Shown here piece by piece: positions 11,260 through 23,432 of a stretch of DNA of 64,000 bases (the first letter of the stretch is position 1; the number at the start of each line of letters is the position of its first letter). The stretch covers positions 127,501 to 191,500 of the forward strand of contig CAJNDS010000119.1 in the NCBI GenBank assembly GCA_905221605.1, written 5' to 3'. This stretch comes from Symbiodinium natans (Eukaryota > Sar > Dinophyceae > Suessiales > Symbiodiniaceae). Below the pieces are notes generated by a model. The model searched no databases, was not told the DNA's origin, and saw nothing but the letters and a program-made list of their open reading frames with translations. A program made the translations under genes and the position numbers.

Positions 11260-13905
11260 CTACATCTGTTTGGTCTTGCCTCCCCCCATTCTTGGACCTG
11301 AGACATGAATGGAGCTTCGTGGCGCAGGTTCCAGTCGAGGTGCCAAACTCAGCGCACAGAATCTTGGAACAGCCCCGGACAGCCCAGCCACACACAAGCC
11401 AATGGCGCGAGCCAAGGAAGTTTACTTGCGGCGTCTCGGTGGTCACTCACTAGCCGCAAAGCAGCTGCTTTGGCAAATCAGCGAAAGCACGGCTGCTTCT
11501 TTTCGTTCTACCAGCATGGCAGCATGACCCAAACCTCAGACAACAGGCTGGATACAGCCCCCACGGCGCGTGCCATAGCGAAGGACATGAGAAGCTGCTG
11601 CAAGGTGCGGAACATGGTGATGCTGAATCCCTTCCCTTTGCCTCTGGCAGAGGGGTGACACCTTCTTCGCTCCTTGCAGCAAGTAGCTGCCAAGAGGCCC
11701 ATACTTCTTTCGAAGGCTTGAATCCTCGCCCTCCACGTTCCCCGGAATCCACTAAGGTTGCTGCAAACCAAACTGCCGTGGTTGGGTCGAATGGTGAATT
11801 AATTGCAGGCAGCTCAGGACGGAGGAGTGCGGGCCTGGCACGGGTATCATTTTACTTGACGCAAACGTTGCGAATTGCGCGCCATGAAGCCAGCGGACGT
11901 CGCTGCAGAGTTGCAGCATGACATTTTTTCTGGAGGAAGAGGGCGAAGAGGGGGGAGAGAGCAAGAGGGACAGAGACAGACAAGGCCGATGGGTTCACCA
12001 CCATCAACGAGGCACCCTTTCGGATCATGAGTGAGTGGCGCCAGCGCGTAGCGGCCAATGAAGTGAGCTGTGAATACAAAACGGAGGCGTAAGATGCATC
12101 GGCCCATCCGCAGACGTATGCTGGCTCCAGCATCGAGCATTGAGCATTGAGCAAGATAGGGGTAATTATGGGCGACTTCTTGGAGAGCTACGGATCGGTG
12201 CTGGTGACCATCGCTGTGCTTCTCGCAGTGGAAGCAGCAAGCCGCAGTGGGAATGTCCACGCCTCAGAACCTCGGTGTTGGGTTGATACCGTCCTCATGT
12301 CCCCTGTTGCAATGCACTCGCAGCTGTGTGATTCTGTGCAGAGTGAGGTCCAGTTGTCTGCCGTGCTGCCTCCCTTCCTACTGGAGTGCGCTGGTGCTCC
12401 CTTGCATCCGAGTTCAGTCCAAAAGTACAGAAGTGACTTCTCAGAAGTGGTGACTAGGGAGTGTGACCTGTCGTCCGAGGCGCTGTTCCTTGTGGCCTGC
12501 AAACCTGACACCTCACAGGAGCCGACTGCTGGTGGGGAAGGGGTTGGAGGGTATATACCATGTAAGGCCCATGAATCTGCCGACTCGGGTTGGGCGTCAT
12601 GTCATCAGAGATGTGGTTTGGGCTGTGATGCACTCCCCGTGAGAGGCCACGCTGGCTGAGTTTTCTGAGTCTGTGGTGAGAGGAGCCGCCGGTGCCGGGC
12701 CTGACTTGCAACAGGGATTAAGATGTGTTGTTGGAGGAGGTTCGGGCTTCAATCCTGTAACCTCATGAAGTGGTGCGGTCGTAAACGGTGTTGCAAGGTG
12801 CTTCCCATGCCCTCTATTCGAAGGTCAATGATGTTGGCACTTTGCCAGCTCTACACGTAGTTGGATGTAGTTGGTCATAGTTGGTCCATGTCGGCCCAGT
12901 TGTTCCCGGTCCTCTGGGGAGTAGCATCCGCTAGGGCTCTGTGGGACAAGGTACCCTGGCTTTGCGGTGGCAATGGTCTTGGTGGTGCGGATGGGGTTTG
13001 GGGTGCCGGCAATGTACCTCGGTGCACTCTGATTATTCAAAGTCTAATATTTAAGGCGGCAACGAGTTGAGGATCCGCTTGTTGAGTGTGCCATTCAACC
13101 ATGATCAACACTACACCTGAAGCTCCCTTCTCAAAGAAATTGCAGCTTACTTTACACGTTGGTCTGGGAGTTGGAGTTGTGGCGTCCGGCTACGTCCTGG
13201 GGCAGGTGTTTCATTTATCATGTTGCAACGATGTACGTCTCTGCAGGTTAGGCTGCGGCTATGCCGCATGGTTTGCCACATGGAGTGCGCTTAGCTTCTT
13301 TAAGATGCGGTCTGCGGGCAAGGCACGGGCTGGGAGTGGAATGTTCAGTGTTTGGATCATGCTTTGGAGTTGCAACGGCTTCCTCCAGAGACTGCCTGCA
13401 GGATGAGTGAAATGGAGGCAGCATCGAATCATCGCAAACGAGCTCTTTCACGCATGGCCCGTGGTCGGGTGGTCTTCGGAGGAGAGTGCGGAGGCAGATA
13501 GCTGCGGCCAAGAAAAGCTGGCGCACAGCAGAAGACTCTCAAGGGGTCCCACAAGAATGTGGCTCGTGAGCTGATGTTGTATGCTCTTTGAGCCTGTCAG
13601 CCTCATGGCGGCTGGCGTTGTGGCGGCGCCAACAGCAGCGACCATCTTCAGACATTTCAAAGCACTACTCGGTGTAAAGGGGTGCCTTTCGAGGTCTCGA
13701 GAGCCTAGGCTCCAAGACTCACCCTGCACTTGGGCAGTGGAAAAACAAGTGCTACCAGTGTGGCGAGGGTCGCCAGCCAACTAGCAGCAACTAACAGCTT
13801 GCTGATGGTGCACTGATGGAGGCCGGTGTGGAGTTCCGCGTGGCTGTCACGGAGTTGCCACGGACTTGGCTTGGCAAGGCAGCCTACTCGAGGCGGAGGG
13901 TGGAG
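11260..13905. other. Unassigned region with open frames
   Basis: The longest + frame, 12147-12659 (170 codons from ATG), starts with a hydrophobic stretch (GSVLVTIAVLLAVEAA) and has no further recognisable motif. It may be a membrane or secreted protein exon or chance. A + frame at 13086-13406 has a glycine/valine-rich hydrophobic segment (HVGLGVGVVASGYVLG). Minus-strand frames of similar length overlap, so strand is uncertain. Confidence 0.25.
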
Positions 13906-13910
13906 AGTTA

Positions 13911-13976
13911 CTTTTTTTTTGGGGGGGGGGGATGGGTGGGTGGTGGGCAGGGGTGGGTGGGTGGGGTTGGGGTAGG
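13911..13976. repeat. T9-G10 homopolymer followed by GGGT repeats
   Basis: A T run passes directly into a G run and then into GGGTGGGTGG-type repeats. The + strand could form a G-quadruplex. No coding role. Confidence 0.9.
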
Positions 13977-14064
13977 ACGCAAGCATGATACACTTCATGC
14001 ACTTGCTTGGCCGAGCTCCATGTAGCCCAACGCTTCGTCACTGAGGCGGATTCTCTTCACCTCC

Positions 14065-14490
14065 ATGCAGGCCAAAGAAAGGGTGTACACATGTTTACAA
14101 AGCTTGCAAGCGTGGGATTTCATGTCGCCAAGATCCCGATGGATAAATTTGAATAGGGGAGCATTCGTCAGTTGTGATCAAGGACTGCCAGTCAAGTCGA
14201 ACAGAGCTTGGCGAACTCTCCTGTGTGAGGATTGGCGCTGCCACCCTACCAAGCTGTCAGATATAGAGCAGCAGACCCAGATGATCTCCTGGGCCAGTGT
14301 TCTTGATCTCATGCCAAGATTCTACCCACAAAGGCTGTACCTGAACGAGCGCATTCTCGAATTGAACACCAGTCCGAGCCCAATCCTTCCACAAGAGCCC
14401 CCAGTGCCCGCCGGCACTGTTGTCGACGACACTTCTGGTCGCCATAGCAATGATACTGTGGGGTTTGGAGTTGACGGCCAGATCAAGTGA
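14065..14490 (+). other. Open frame of 141 codons, possible exon, unknown
   Basis: The frame begins at ATG just before a candidate acceptor (CCATGCAG) and runs to TGA. The product has balanced composition (for example WASVLDLMPRFYPQRLYLNE) and a Pro-rich C-terminal part. I recognise no family. A minus-strand frame covers part of the same DNA, so the assignment is tentative. Confidence 0.3.
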
Positions 14491-14499
14491 CAAGTGACT

Positions 14500-15955
14500 T
14501 CGTGCAAGGTGGCCGGGAGTTGACCTTCCAGGCTGGAGCCACTTCTTCTGACCACCTTAGGATTTCTTGGAGATTTGTAGATTGAAGCACGTCGGGGTAG
14601 TCCGACCGCCGAAGCAGCACACACGCTTGCCATCTTCCAGCGTTACCGTCCTCGAGTCGTGCCGAACCTTGTGGCCAAAGCCACTTTGTGAGTTTTGGGG
14701 GTCTAGGATGTGACAGTGCCTTGGCAGGATCCCAAGGGAACAGAGGTCTGGAGGCTGCCAGCGGAGGGCCAGGCCAGGCCACGCTTGTCCATGCCGCAGA
14801 CATGGAGCCACTTGCAACAAGAAGACCACCTGTAGGTGACACTCGATCCGGTTGTTCCCTTCAAAGCAATGATTCACCTCAGCCCGCTGCTGAGCCGGGA
14901 CTCTTTGTATCAGTTTGCGCACGCTTCCAATAGTTCGCAAGCTCTGCAGTCTGTGCTTTCGCAAGTCCCGAAAAGTCGCTGCACCTGGTCCACTTTGTCT
15001 TTCACACTCGGCCACCACTGTCACATGAAAGCCGCTCGCTTGACTTTTCTCTTTGCGGCCGAGGCCACTTGAGCCGGTATCCCGGCGGAGATGCCAACCC
15101 CCTGCCCGCATCCGGGGGCATGTTCCGCCTTGTTGCCCGGGCCCTGATGGCAGGGCTGCCTCATGCGCCAAAGGGGTTTAGCCGAGGCATGACCTGAAAT
15201 TGAGAGACCTGACAACGATCAGTTGAACAGGGTATAGTTGAAAGAGGTGGGGGTTCATATCTCATAGCCGTGGCTTCAGTCGACAGCGCACTCAAGGTAG
15301 ATGACGGGCTTTTCGTGGACAGGGCAGAGATCGTGGAGGCGGGCATGCCGCTTTGTCACGTCCTATCTGCTTTACAAGAGCTTTCCCTGCGGGGCATCTA
15401 CCGTCGCACTGGCCTTTTTACAGGGCAACCGCTCGATCCTTCTCCCAGCAGCGGCGACTTGCGGCACCCTGGATGCAGAGAGCCAGAAGAGCTGATGGCT
15501 TGTTCAATGCCGTTCCAGGTTTGTCTTCATGCTTTGCTATGCTTTGCGCAGCAAGGTGACTACAACCTCAGCTGTGGGGAGGGCAGGCAGTTGATTGACA
15601 ATGCGACGTGGTACAGGCCACCGTGTTTCCTTCAAGTGGGTCGCTGCTGTCGGATTGGTGCTTCAGGGCCTCGGAAGGGATCCAATATTGTTCGGCGTTC
15701 TACTGGTGCTGCCTGGTCGGCTGACCTGTCAGCAGTCATTCTTGGTGTTCTCTGGGCCTGAGAACATGCTTTGTCGAACTGGGGGTGGGAATGCAGCCAG
15801 CACGTGAGGTGTCCTAAGCGTGTCAGTTTCGGCGAACGGTGCTTCCCTGCACCGCTAGAAATCCCTTCGCGCCCTCAAAGAAACTCACCACCCCGAGTAG
15901 CCTGAGTAGGCAAAGCGGTTCTAATTGTAGCTTCCGCAAGCACTTGTGCACGTAA
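14500..15955. other. Unassigned region upstream of the GNAT gene
   Basis: A 204-codon minus-strand frame (14557-15171) and + frames at 14836-15072 and 15270-15761 overlap each other. None shows a recognised domain. No promoter motif is visible upstream of the GNAT gene, as expected in dinoflagellates, which lack standard TATA boxes. Confidence 0.3.
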
Positions 15956-15961
15956 TCAGCA

Positions 15962-16429
15962 ATGGCAGCAAGCTTCTTGATTCGCAAAGGGCGCTCTGAC
16001 GAACAGCAACTGTTGTTCGACTTGTGGCACGCATCCGTTTTGGCGACGCACCGCTTCCTGTCAGAAGAGGTGCTTGCTGAGATTGCCGCCGAGGTGAAAA
16101 CCAAGTTCTTGCCGAATGCTGTGCCGGATGTCATCGTCGATGCTAGTGACAAGCCACTGGGTTTTATGGTCATGACAGGGGACAACGTTGATGCGCTCTT
16201 CGTTGATGTTGCACACCACGGCCAGGGCTTGGGGACCCGGCTCATGGAAAGAGCAAAGTCTGGGCGGACAGCGCTGACTGTGGAGGTGAACGAACAGAAT
16301 CCCGGAGCCTGGGCCTTCTACCGCCGCTGTGGTTTCGTCGACATCGACCGGAAGCCCGTAGATGATTCCGGCCGTCCCTTTCCAATCATCACGTTGAGGT
16401 GGGAGCTTCATGGAGCGGCACCTGAGTGA
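15962..16429 (+). CDS. GNAT-family N-acetyltransferase, YjaB-like, single exon
   Basis: A complete uninterrupted 155-codon reading frame from ATG to TGA. The product is a single GNAT domain: beta-1 IRKGRSDEQQ, the helix-rich N-terminal part LWHASVLATHRFLSEE, beta-4 plus the acetyl-CoA loop VDVAHHGQGLGTRLME (Q-x-x-G-x-G type), then VEVNEQNPGAWAFYRRCGF with the Asn and Tyr typical of the C-terminal half, and a final strand IITLRWE. Length and motif order match bacterial YjaB-type acetyltransferases, including the NEQN and FYRRxGF motifs. It should transfer acetyl from acetyl-CoA to an amine; the substrate is unknown. No signal peptide is seen, so a cytosolic location is likely. It is the only recognised gene here without introns, which suggests a bacterial origin by transfer or a retrocopy. 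Neighbouring DNA on both sides is typical of the rest of the window. Confidence 0.9.
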   Translation: MAASFLIRKGRSDEQQLLFDLWHASVLATHRFLSEEVLAEIAAEVKTKFLPNAVPDVIVDASDKPLGFMVMTGDNVDALFVDVAHHGQGLGTRLMERAKSGRTALTVEVNEQNPGAWAFYRRCGFVDIDRKPVDDSGRPFPIITLRWELHGAAPE

Positions 16430-18750
16430 GAGAGGAACCTCTTCGAGGGGAACGCCGAGCAGCGCAAGGTAGCCCTGTGCAGGACAGGTCTCTGGCACAG
16501 ACGCCACCCTTCCCAGCCTTATCTGAAACGGCGATCCTTTGCAGCTCTTAAGCTGGGTGCGGGTGATGGATCGATGCCGCCAAAAAACGCCTGACCAGAA
16601 GGGGTCGTTTGATATCGTTCGTCAATCATCTGAGGTTCAAGCTTCGCTCTCTTTGAGCTGTTGCAAGTTGTGAGCTTTCAAGCCAGAGGCTGCTTGTCGC
16701 CCAAACTCCCGGTCCTCACACCCTTTGCTGGGAGGTGTGCGGACCCGATGGCCTGCACGGAGCTCGACAATGAGACCTGCTGCGAGGCGGCAGCGGCTAC
16801 CATGTCTTTAGAGCAGCCCGATGCCTTGGCAATGGAAAGGACATGCCCTTGACAACGCTTGCACCGACCACGGCCTTGCCCCGAGTAGCACCAGCAAGTG
16901 AGGTGGTTACGTTCATGGCATATTCGGCCGAGCTGAGACATTTCCAGAATGCCTCCTGACTCCTGAATAACTCCTGAGCTTACCGCCGCAGAGCCTCCAA
17001 GGAAGCGCCATGTCTGTTCAATGACACGAACTGCAGCAATGACACTCTCGCTTGGGCCTTGACTTGCTTCAATCATGCAAATAGAGGTCATTCCTGTGGA
17101 CTTTCTGAGGGGGACTCCGGCCGGCGGCTGATGGGTCCTGTGCGCCCTCCAGTGGACGTGACGCTTGTGGAAGCCACCTACGACCTTGAGGCACACGCAT
17201 CACACTCCTGGTGCTGAGCACGCTCCTTGTGTGCTACTGTTGTATGCTATCACTTGCATAATCATAAAGTATGATTCGTACTGTTATCATACTGCAGCAG
17301 CACTTTAAACAAATACTTTTGGTGAACGCCGCGGCCTCCGTGTCACATCGCAGGTGCTCGCATCGCCGGTGTTTAGCCTTCCAATCCCCATCTGCGAGAC
17401 CCGGTGCCCGCGTCTGCAGCATCTGAAGCATCGGCAGCGTTGTAGTCAAATTGTAGTAGCATTGCAGATGAGCACGTGGCATTGCGGCATTGGGGTGGGA
17501 ACTGTCCTGGATAGGTACCAGGACCTGCACAACCGCACTGCAAGAATCTACGTGTCACTTGAGGCCAGGCCCCATTCACCCGTGTGCAGAGAACTCTCCA
17601 AGTTTCAAGCTGACCTCTAGATGTCCCGTCGGTCTTGGCGCCTAGCCGCTTGGACTATACAAGCAGGTTCCGGTGAATGTGCGTGGCCGGCGAATGCCAC
17701 AGGAGTTCGAGGCCTTCTGTTGGTTCTGTGCAGTTGGATTCATCTGCCTTGTGTTCCATTCTGCAGGTCTACTTGCCAGCGACAGCGGTGCAGGACTGCT
17801 CCAGACGTGGCAGGTGGTCCTGTAGCCTTCCCATGTGTTGAAGCATCATGCAGGTCAGGAGCTTTCAGGGCTCAACAGCTGTTGGTCCGTCCTTCAGCGT
17901 TGTGGTTTTATGCTTCTTGCCATCTCACCATCACTTGCAAGGGCTTGTACATGACTTAGCCATCAACATGACACTCTGCGCCCTGTCGCCATGGTCCCGA
18001 AGTGGAAGCCGAAGCCCTGACCTGGGCCCTGCGCAGCCTGCGCAGCCTGCCCGGCCTGCGCAGCTTGCGCCGCCCTGGGCCGTGCGGTCGCCGTTCGACC
18101 AGCCCCTCGGCTCAGTGCAGATTGTCTTGTGATTTTGTGTTTCGAGACAGTTCAGAATCAGAAGCGATGAGAAGGATACCTGATCCTGTGCTGTCCAGGA
18201 TTCAGAGGAGGAAGGACCGATGCCTGGGCTGTGTTTCTGCCGGCTTCGTGTCTGGCTTCGCCTGTCGCAGATTCAGGCATTTTGAGCTTCTTTTCGCGTA
18301 AACGTGCCTTCAATGCAGTAGTGCCGCAGTTTTCTGGAATGCTCTATGCCCCTTGCACCAGGCATTGGAAGACTGCTCCTTGTCTGCATGCGAGGTGGCT
18401 GCCAGACTGATACTGATGCCAGGAAGGCTCGTGCTAAATTTCGACGTTAGATTTCGTGCTACCAGTTGGCAGACATTCCGAAGAAGCCCTCCAACTGACC
18501 TTCCTTGTTGCCAGAATCGCCAGAACCGAACTCAGGGCCGTCGCGCGTGCCCGACCTGGCTGCCAGGCGACGAGGAGCCGTGGAAATGAGTCCAAGACTT
18601 CCAAAAAACCCCACAACCTTTGCGTCGACTGGGCATCCTTCCTTAGCCCTTGAAGGGCGCTCCAAAGCCCAAACCGGCCTTGAGGAGTTGACGAAGATCG
18701 CTGCAGGGGAGCGGCCCCTAGGAGCCCTGACCTCTTCATTTTGTATTTGT
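16430..18750. other. No recognised gene
   Basis: A 172-codon minus-strand frame (16678-17196) and several + frames under 115 codons occur without recognisable domains. At 18026-18075 the + strand has imperfect GCCTGCGCAGC-type repeats. No RNA gene seen. Confidence 0.3.
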
Positions 18751-18757
18751 TCTTGGG

Positions 18758-18870
18758 GGAGTTGGGTGGGGGCTGGGTGGGGTTGGTGGGGGGTGGGGGT
18801 GGGGAGTGTGGGTGGTGGGCGGGTGGGTGGGTAGGTGGGTTGGTGGGTTGGTAGGTGGGCGGGGGGGAAT
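18758..18870. repeat. G-rich GGGT/GGTGG minisatellite
   Basis: Dense runs of three or more G separated by single T or A on the + strand. It has strong potential for G-quadruplex formation. Open frames over it are low complexity. Confidence 0.9.
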
Positions 18871-18879
18871 CCATCCTAA

Positions 18880-20050
18880 GCCCGAGTCACGGTATGCGCC
18901 CCGCCCGACACCTCCCTGTCTTGGGGCGGTGACAAGTTTCAGTCGCCTGAAGGCTGAGCCCGCGCTATTAAGGCATACCATTCGGCGACATAACCCAGAT
19001 GTTGACCTCTTTGTTGGATTTGGAATTTGCTGCAAGTTACTGTGCCAGTTGCTAGCTTCGCACTTGTATTCCAAGCGAATCGAAGGATTCTTCTGCCTCC
19101 GGTCGCCACAAAGTGACGAGAGCGCAATGGTCATCTGCGAGCTTAAAACAAAGGAGCAGCTCGACTCAAATGGAGTTTGCTGGGTGCCTTGTTGGAACCA
19201 TTGTCAATAAGCTGCGGGTTGCCGCTTTCGAATCACATGCCAGGGAAAGCGAGCGTCGCTTCCACGTCCCCACGTCCAACGGCCTTGAGCGGTTTGAGGT
19301 GAGCAGGTGGGAAAAATAGGGTACGCGCGGCAGTGGTTTGTTTGCAAGGGCCCAGGGACAGTTGACGGTTTGGCGTCTGCACATTACTGCCTCGCAGTTG
19401 TCCCTAAAGCAGCCATCGTAAGCTCTGGGCAAGGATTGTTCAGGAAGACGTCGCGTCGACCGAAGCATCAAGTTTGGTTCCCCAAACATCACCGGAAGCA
19501 AGCCGTTCGTACATATCAGATAGGCACACAGAAAGTGTGACGGCCATCAGTCAATACACAGCTCGTCGGTGCACCGCAGCCGGTGTGCAGGTACAGGAAC
19601 ACCGTTTTCCCCTTCCTACGGATGCGAACAGCTACGTTGCATGCGGCAGGTGAGTGACTCCCTGCATCTCCCCACACAGAAGCATCCAAGTCAAGCCACC
19701 TGGTGGGATGCTTCGAAAGGTCGCAGAGAAGACACGGCTAAGTTTGCATACCCGGGCATACCCGGTCATACCCGGTCACACCCGGTCATACCGTCCCGTG
19801 GTTTTCCGCAGTCGTGGTTTTCCGCAGTCGCGGTTTCCCGTCACAGTGTTCTGAAAACTACTAATGGATAAACTTAGTCTCGGTGGCCCTGCAAGGTGGT
19901 GGAGCTGCCTTTCTCCGAAGGGAAACTTGGAGGGTGCCCAGGCTTTGCGATTGATTCCTCTTGTCGTCGAAGCTGATGCTAATGCCTTTACCTCCGGTCT
20001 TGAATCACGCTCCCGACCCATGGTGTGTGAGAACTACAAGTTTCCCTTTG
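18880..20050. other. Unassigned region upstream of methyltransferase exons
   Basis: Short + frames such as 18806-19210 and 19307-19540 have no recognised domain. Upstream exons of the methyltransferase at 20053 may lie here. The segment includes the tandem repeat listed at 19747. Confidence 0.3.
19747..19842. repeat. Two adjacent short tandem repeats
   Basis: Four to five imperfect copies of a 10-bp unit (CATACCCGGT) are followed by two to three copies of a 15-16 bp unit (GTGGTTTTCCGCAGTC). Confidence 0.85.
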
Positions 20051-20052
20051 AG

Positions 20053-20298
20053 GCACCTCTGGGACGGCGGCATCCTCATGGCTGCTTGGGCAGCGCAGAG
20101 ATGCGATGCGCTGGAAGGGCACAGGGTGCTGGAGCTGGGTTCAGGTGGAGCTGTGGAGACACAACAGTTTGAAAGGATGCAGAAAGGAAGAGTCAAGAGG
20201 AAGAATGACCATGGCATCAGATTGCTTTTCGTGCAGGTGTGGGGCTTCTGGGCATCGTGCTGGCGCGATGCTCGGCATCCTCCGTTGTGCTCTCGGCG
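20053..20298 (+). CDS. SAM-dependent methyltransferase fragment (METTL21/EEF2KMT type), two exons
   Basis: Exon 20053-20144 reads HLWDGGILMAAW, then LEGHRVLELGSG, and ends inside the Gly-rich SAM motif I. A 92-bp intron (20145-20236, GT to AG before G) follows. The next exon from 20237 reads VGLLGIVLARCSASSVVLS, so splicing gives LELGSGVGLLGIVLA across the junction. The W-[DE]-G-x-x-x-A block followed by V-L-E-L-G-S-G is typical of family-16 lysine methyltransferases (METTL21, METTL22, EEF2KMT), which methylate chaperones or translation factors. Which target applies here cannot be said. The N-terminal part and the exons after motif I, including the post-I acidic residue and the D/N-x-x-Y motif, were not found. 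The exon start is uncertain: the frame remains open upstream of 20053. Confidence 0.75.
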
Positions 20299-20676
20299 CC
20301 TTGCCATCAAGTCAAAGGGCCTATCTTATCTTGCGCGGAGGGGTTGCATGGTGTTACGATCAGAAGGAGTTTGGACTCTAGCCTCCTACTTTTCTTGGAG
20401 CCCGTTAAGCATGATGGGTTCCAGCGGTAGATCAGAAGCTCGGTTGCGTCGCTGCCAAGCAAGGGCTCTCCGGTGCCTTCTACTAAGGACTTCGGTCCCG
20501 ATGAGCATGCGGAGGGACCTGAGGCCTGGACTTACCCTTACCCTAACCATCCCCCAAAATCCACAATACGCGCAGAAAGCGCATCGAGCGCAGGACAAGG
20601 GGCGTCTGATACCTCCTTTGCTGCTGGACAATTTGATGCTTGCCTTAGCTTGTGGCGTCGCTGTTCTCGAGGTTTC

Positions 20677-20677
20677 C

Positions 20678-20708
<31 letters not shown>

Positions 20709-20718
20709 TGTGTGTGGG
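20677..20718. repeat. T tract followed by (TG)n microsatellite
   Basis: About 20 T bases continue into about nine TG dinucleotides. Confidence 0.95.
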
Positions 20719-23393
20719 TTTGTATGGTTCTAAGGCGGGACAATGTCGCCCGCAACAGCCTGACGAATGCTGAAGTCACTTTGCCGCGAGATTCCCTTAT
20801 ACTAAACATGGCTCTGATGGTGCGACCATGTGACATGCTGTGCCGCCTTCCGCTTGCTCTCGCGAACGTGCTGGGCAGCTAAGGTTTGGCATTTGGACTG
20901 GCTGGACTTCCTCCGAGGCCAAACCTGTAACTGCAAGAAACCGCAAGAGTGCAAGGCGACTGCGAAACAACTTGCCAGTTGAGGCTGCCCGAGTGCGCAA
21001 CAAAACCGTAAGTTGAGCCCGCATTGAGTTGAGTTCAACGTTTTGCAATTTGCCAGGCCGGCAACCGACAGAACGCTTTGAGCGGCTGGTGGCCGCAGAG
21101 CCCCGGATGCCTGTGCCATCCAATGCCATCCTGTGCCATCTGTAGGTGTACACAGTCCAACGAGGGCTCTCAACTCACTACGATTGCTGGGAGACCTTTC
21201 AACCCGAGGATGTGGTGTACTACTCTTCAGACTTGCCTGCGCTGGCAGCTGCGATTGCTGCGCATTTGATCCTCGGACCAACGGGTTGGCGAAGTTGAGC
21301 AACTTCGTGCTACGGCGGTATGCTGAGTAGTCAGCAACTTGAAGCAACCTTTCCTGAGCCAAGACATCCAAGAGCTTCTGTCGTTTCTCCTAGGCTGCCG
21401 GGAGGCCTGGCCTTCATCACCGTTCCACGGCGGAAGTGGCGTGGAGCGCAGGCGAGGCGGCTTTGGAGGAGGTCTTGCGCAATCGAGAAGAGAGGGCACA
21501 CCCGGCACACCCGCGAAGGCCTCCGAGCGAAGCACGGCGGAGGATGTGAGGGTCGCACAGAGTGGAGAGATGTCAGCCGAGATGTCTGAAGAATGAGAAA
21601 GGGCGTTTGGCGCAGCTTCTTGGGTCGTGTGAGGATCTGGTCAAAGCACTGGAGCCTTTTGGAAAGGTGGAGGTCGAGGAGCTCATCGGTCCCGCACTGA
21701 GCATACTGTGTCATACTGACTGTACTGCTGTACTTGGCGTTTTCTATTTTTCGCGGTTGTCTTTTGTTGAGATTGTCGACTGCACTGTGCTGCTCCTCTC
21801 AACTCAGGCTACTGCTGCACGTTGGAAGAAAATCCTGTTGCGCTCATACAGCTGCAACGCTCAGCTTCCTAACTTCGAGTGGGTCGCGATTCGCTGGCAG
21901 CGCTGCAGCGCTGCGTAGTTCAGGCACTTCGCCATGCGGTGCCTTCCAGTGCCTGCTATGTTTTATGATGTTGTCGTGGAAGCGCCCAAAGAGGCATTTC
22001 ACACCGAGGCTTTCACCGGAAGGTACTCGAGCCAAGGGAGAAAGAATCGTTTATGAGACTTCTGCGAGACTGAAGTCTGGCACTGCACATTGGCTGTTCG
22101 GTCTTTGAAGGACATGCTGGGCAACTTCCCCCAAGAGGCAGCCATGATCTCATTCTCGTCTACCTTGCGTGTTTGTCTCATTTTGCCCGCTACTTGTAGC
22201 CTTTCAAGCCCAAGTATTGCCAAACACTGATGCTGACAGTGCTGAGGCCAAGGCGAAAGCTGTGTATTCTTGAATGTGCCAGGCACGATCTGCAAGCACC
22301 TGAGCTGGATGTGCGACGGCCTGAGGATTTGATGAGGCATGTCGCAGTTGCCGCACATCACTGTTTCATTGTTTCCACTTCGCACGACGCACGTTTCAAC
22401 GAGACTGAGCTGCGCAACTGCGGTTGGACATGAGCAACTATCCACACGGTGACATGGTCTTTGCTCAGGAAAGCCTGCCATCCAGCCAACAATCGCAATG
22501 CCACGGAGCAGGACAGCAGCTTCAGCAGAGTGTCCACAGAGTGAACGCAGCTGCTACTGGTAAAATGCGGCCTCAGCCTGCCTTGGCTCTTTGGCCTTGC
22601 AGGAAATCATCCAGCTGAGCGGGGAACTTAGTCACTTAGTCGTGTTGCCGGGTGCAGGCTGATGGCTGATGGACTGGTGCAAGAGAGAGAATCGGGCAAA
22701 GAATTCTCTCGATCTTTGTATCAGAGTGACATGGCGACCTGATGACATCTGCAGAGAGTGGGCTCTGAGGCTTCACGGAGGAGATCAAGGCCGGCCATGG
22801 CTTCTTCGAGTTGTGGGACGTGGAGGATCAGAGCGGCATCTCGGCACCACCGGAAAGTTTGAGACAAATTTGAGATGACTTCTCTGCGGACGCTGTCGCT
22901 GTGACGTCTCCGAGCAATTGCAGCCCTTTGCTGTCGGATCTTATTCCCAAGCTGAGGACCCCAATTTCGAATTGATGTCCAGCCCCTCGGAAGCAGTGGT
23001 AGAGTATGATAAGCCTTCTCCCGTGGTAGTGCCGAGAAATCCCTTCGTCTTCATGACAGCTCTGCAGCCCGGAATAGGAGCCTGGCAGTGGGCAACTCCG
23101 AATATCCAGGGTCCTGGCCCTGGCAGTTGCGCCCTGGAAGTCTCATCGAGCAGGGATGTACGAACCTGGCTGATTGATAGTAGAATCACTTCTCGGCATT
23201 CCCCTAACAACACCGGCCGGCTTCCGTGAAGTTGGCTTCTGCGACCTTCACCAAGGCGTTCCCTCATCGATGGCCAGGTTGTCACTCTTATCCCTTCAGC
23301 CATCTGTGAAGGCGGGTATGTGCGGTCCAACACATCGCTAGGTCGAGTTGTGCGCTCCATGCCCTTGCTTGGTCACATGCTTTCAGCTTTCAC

Positions 23394-23432
23394 ACAGAAT
23401 AGAACAGAATAGGATAGAATAGAATATGATAG
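23394..23432. repeat. (AATAGAAC)-like short tandem repeat
   Basis: About five imperfect copies of AGAATAGAAC/AATAGGAT units, AT-rich against a GC-rich background. Confidence 0.8.

Noticed and set aside
11060-11453. Poly-Pro or poly-Gly proteins
   Set aside because: Translation of the polyC tract in either strand.
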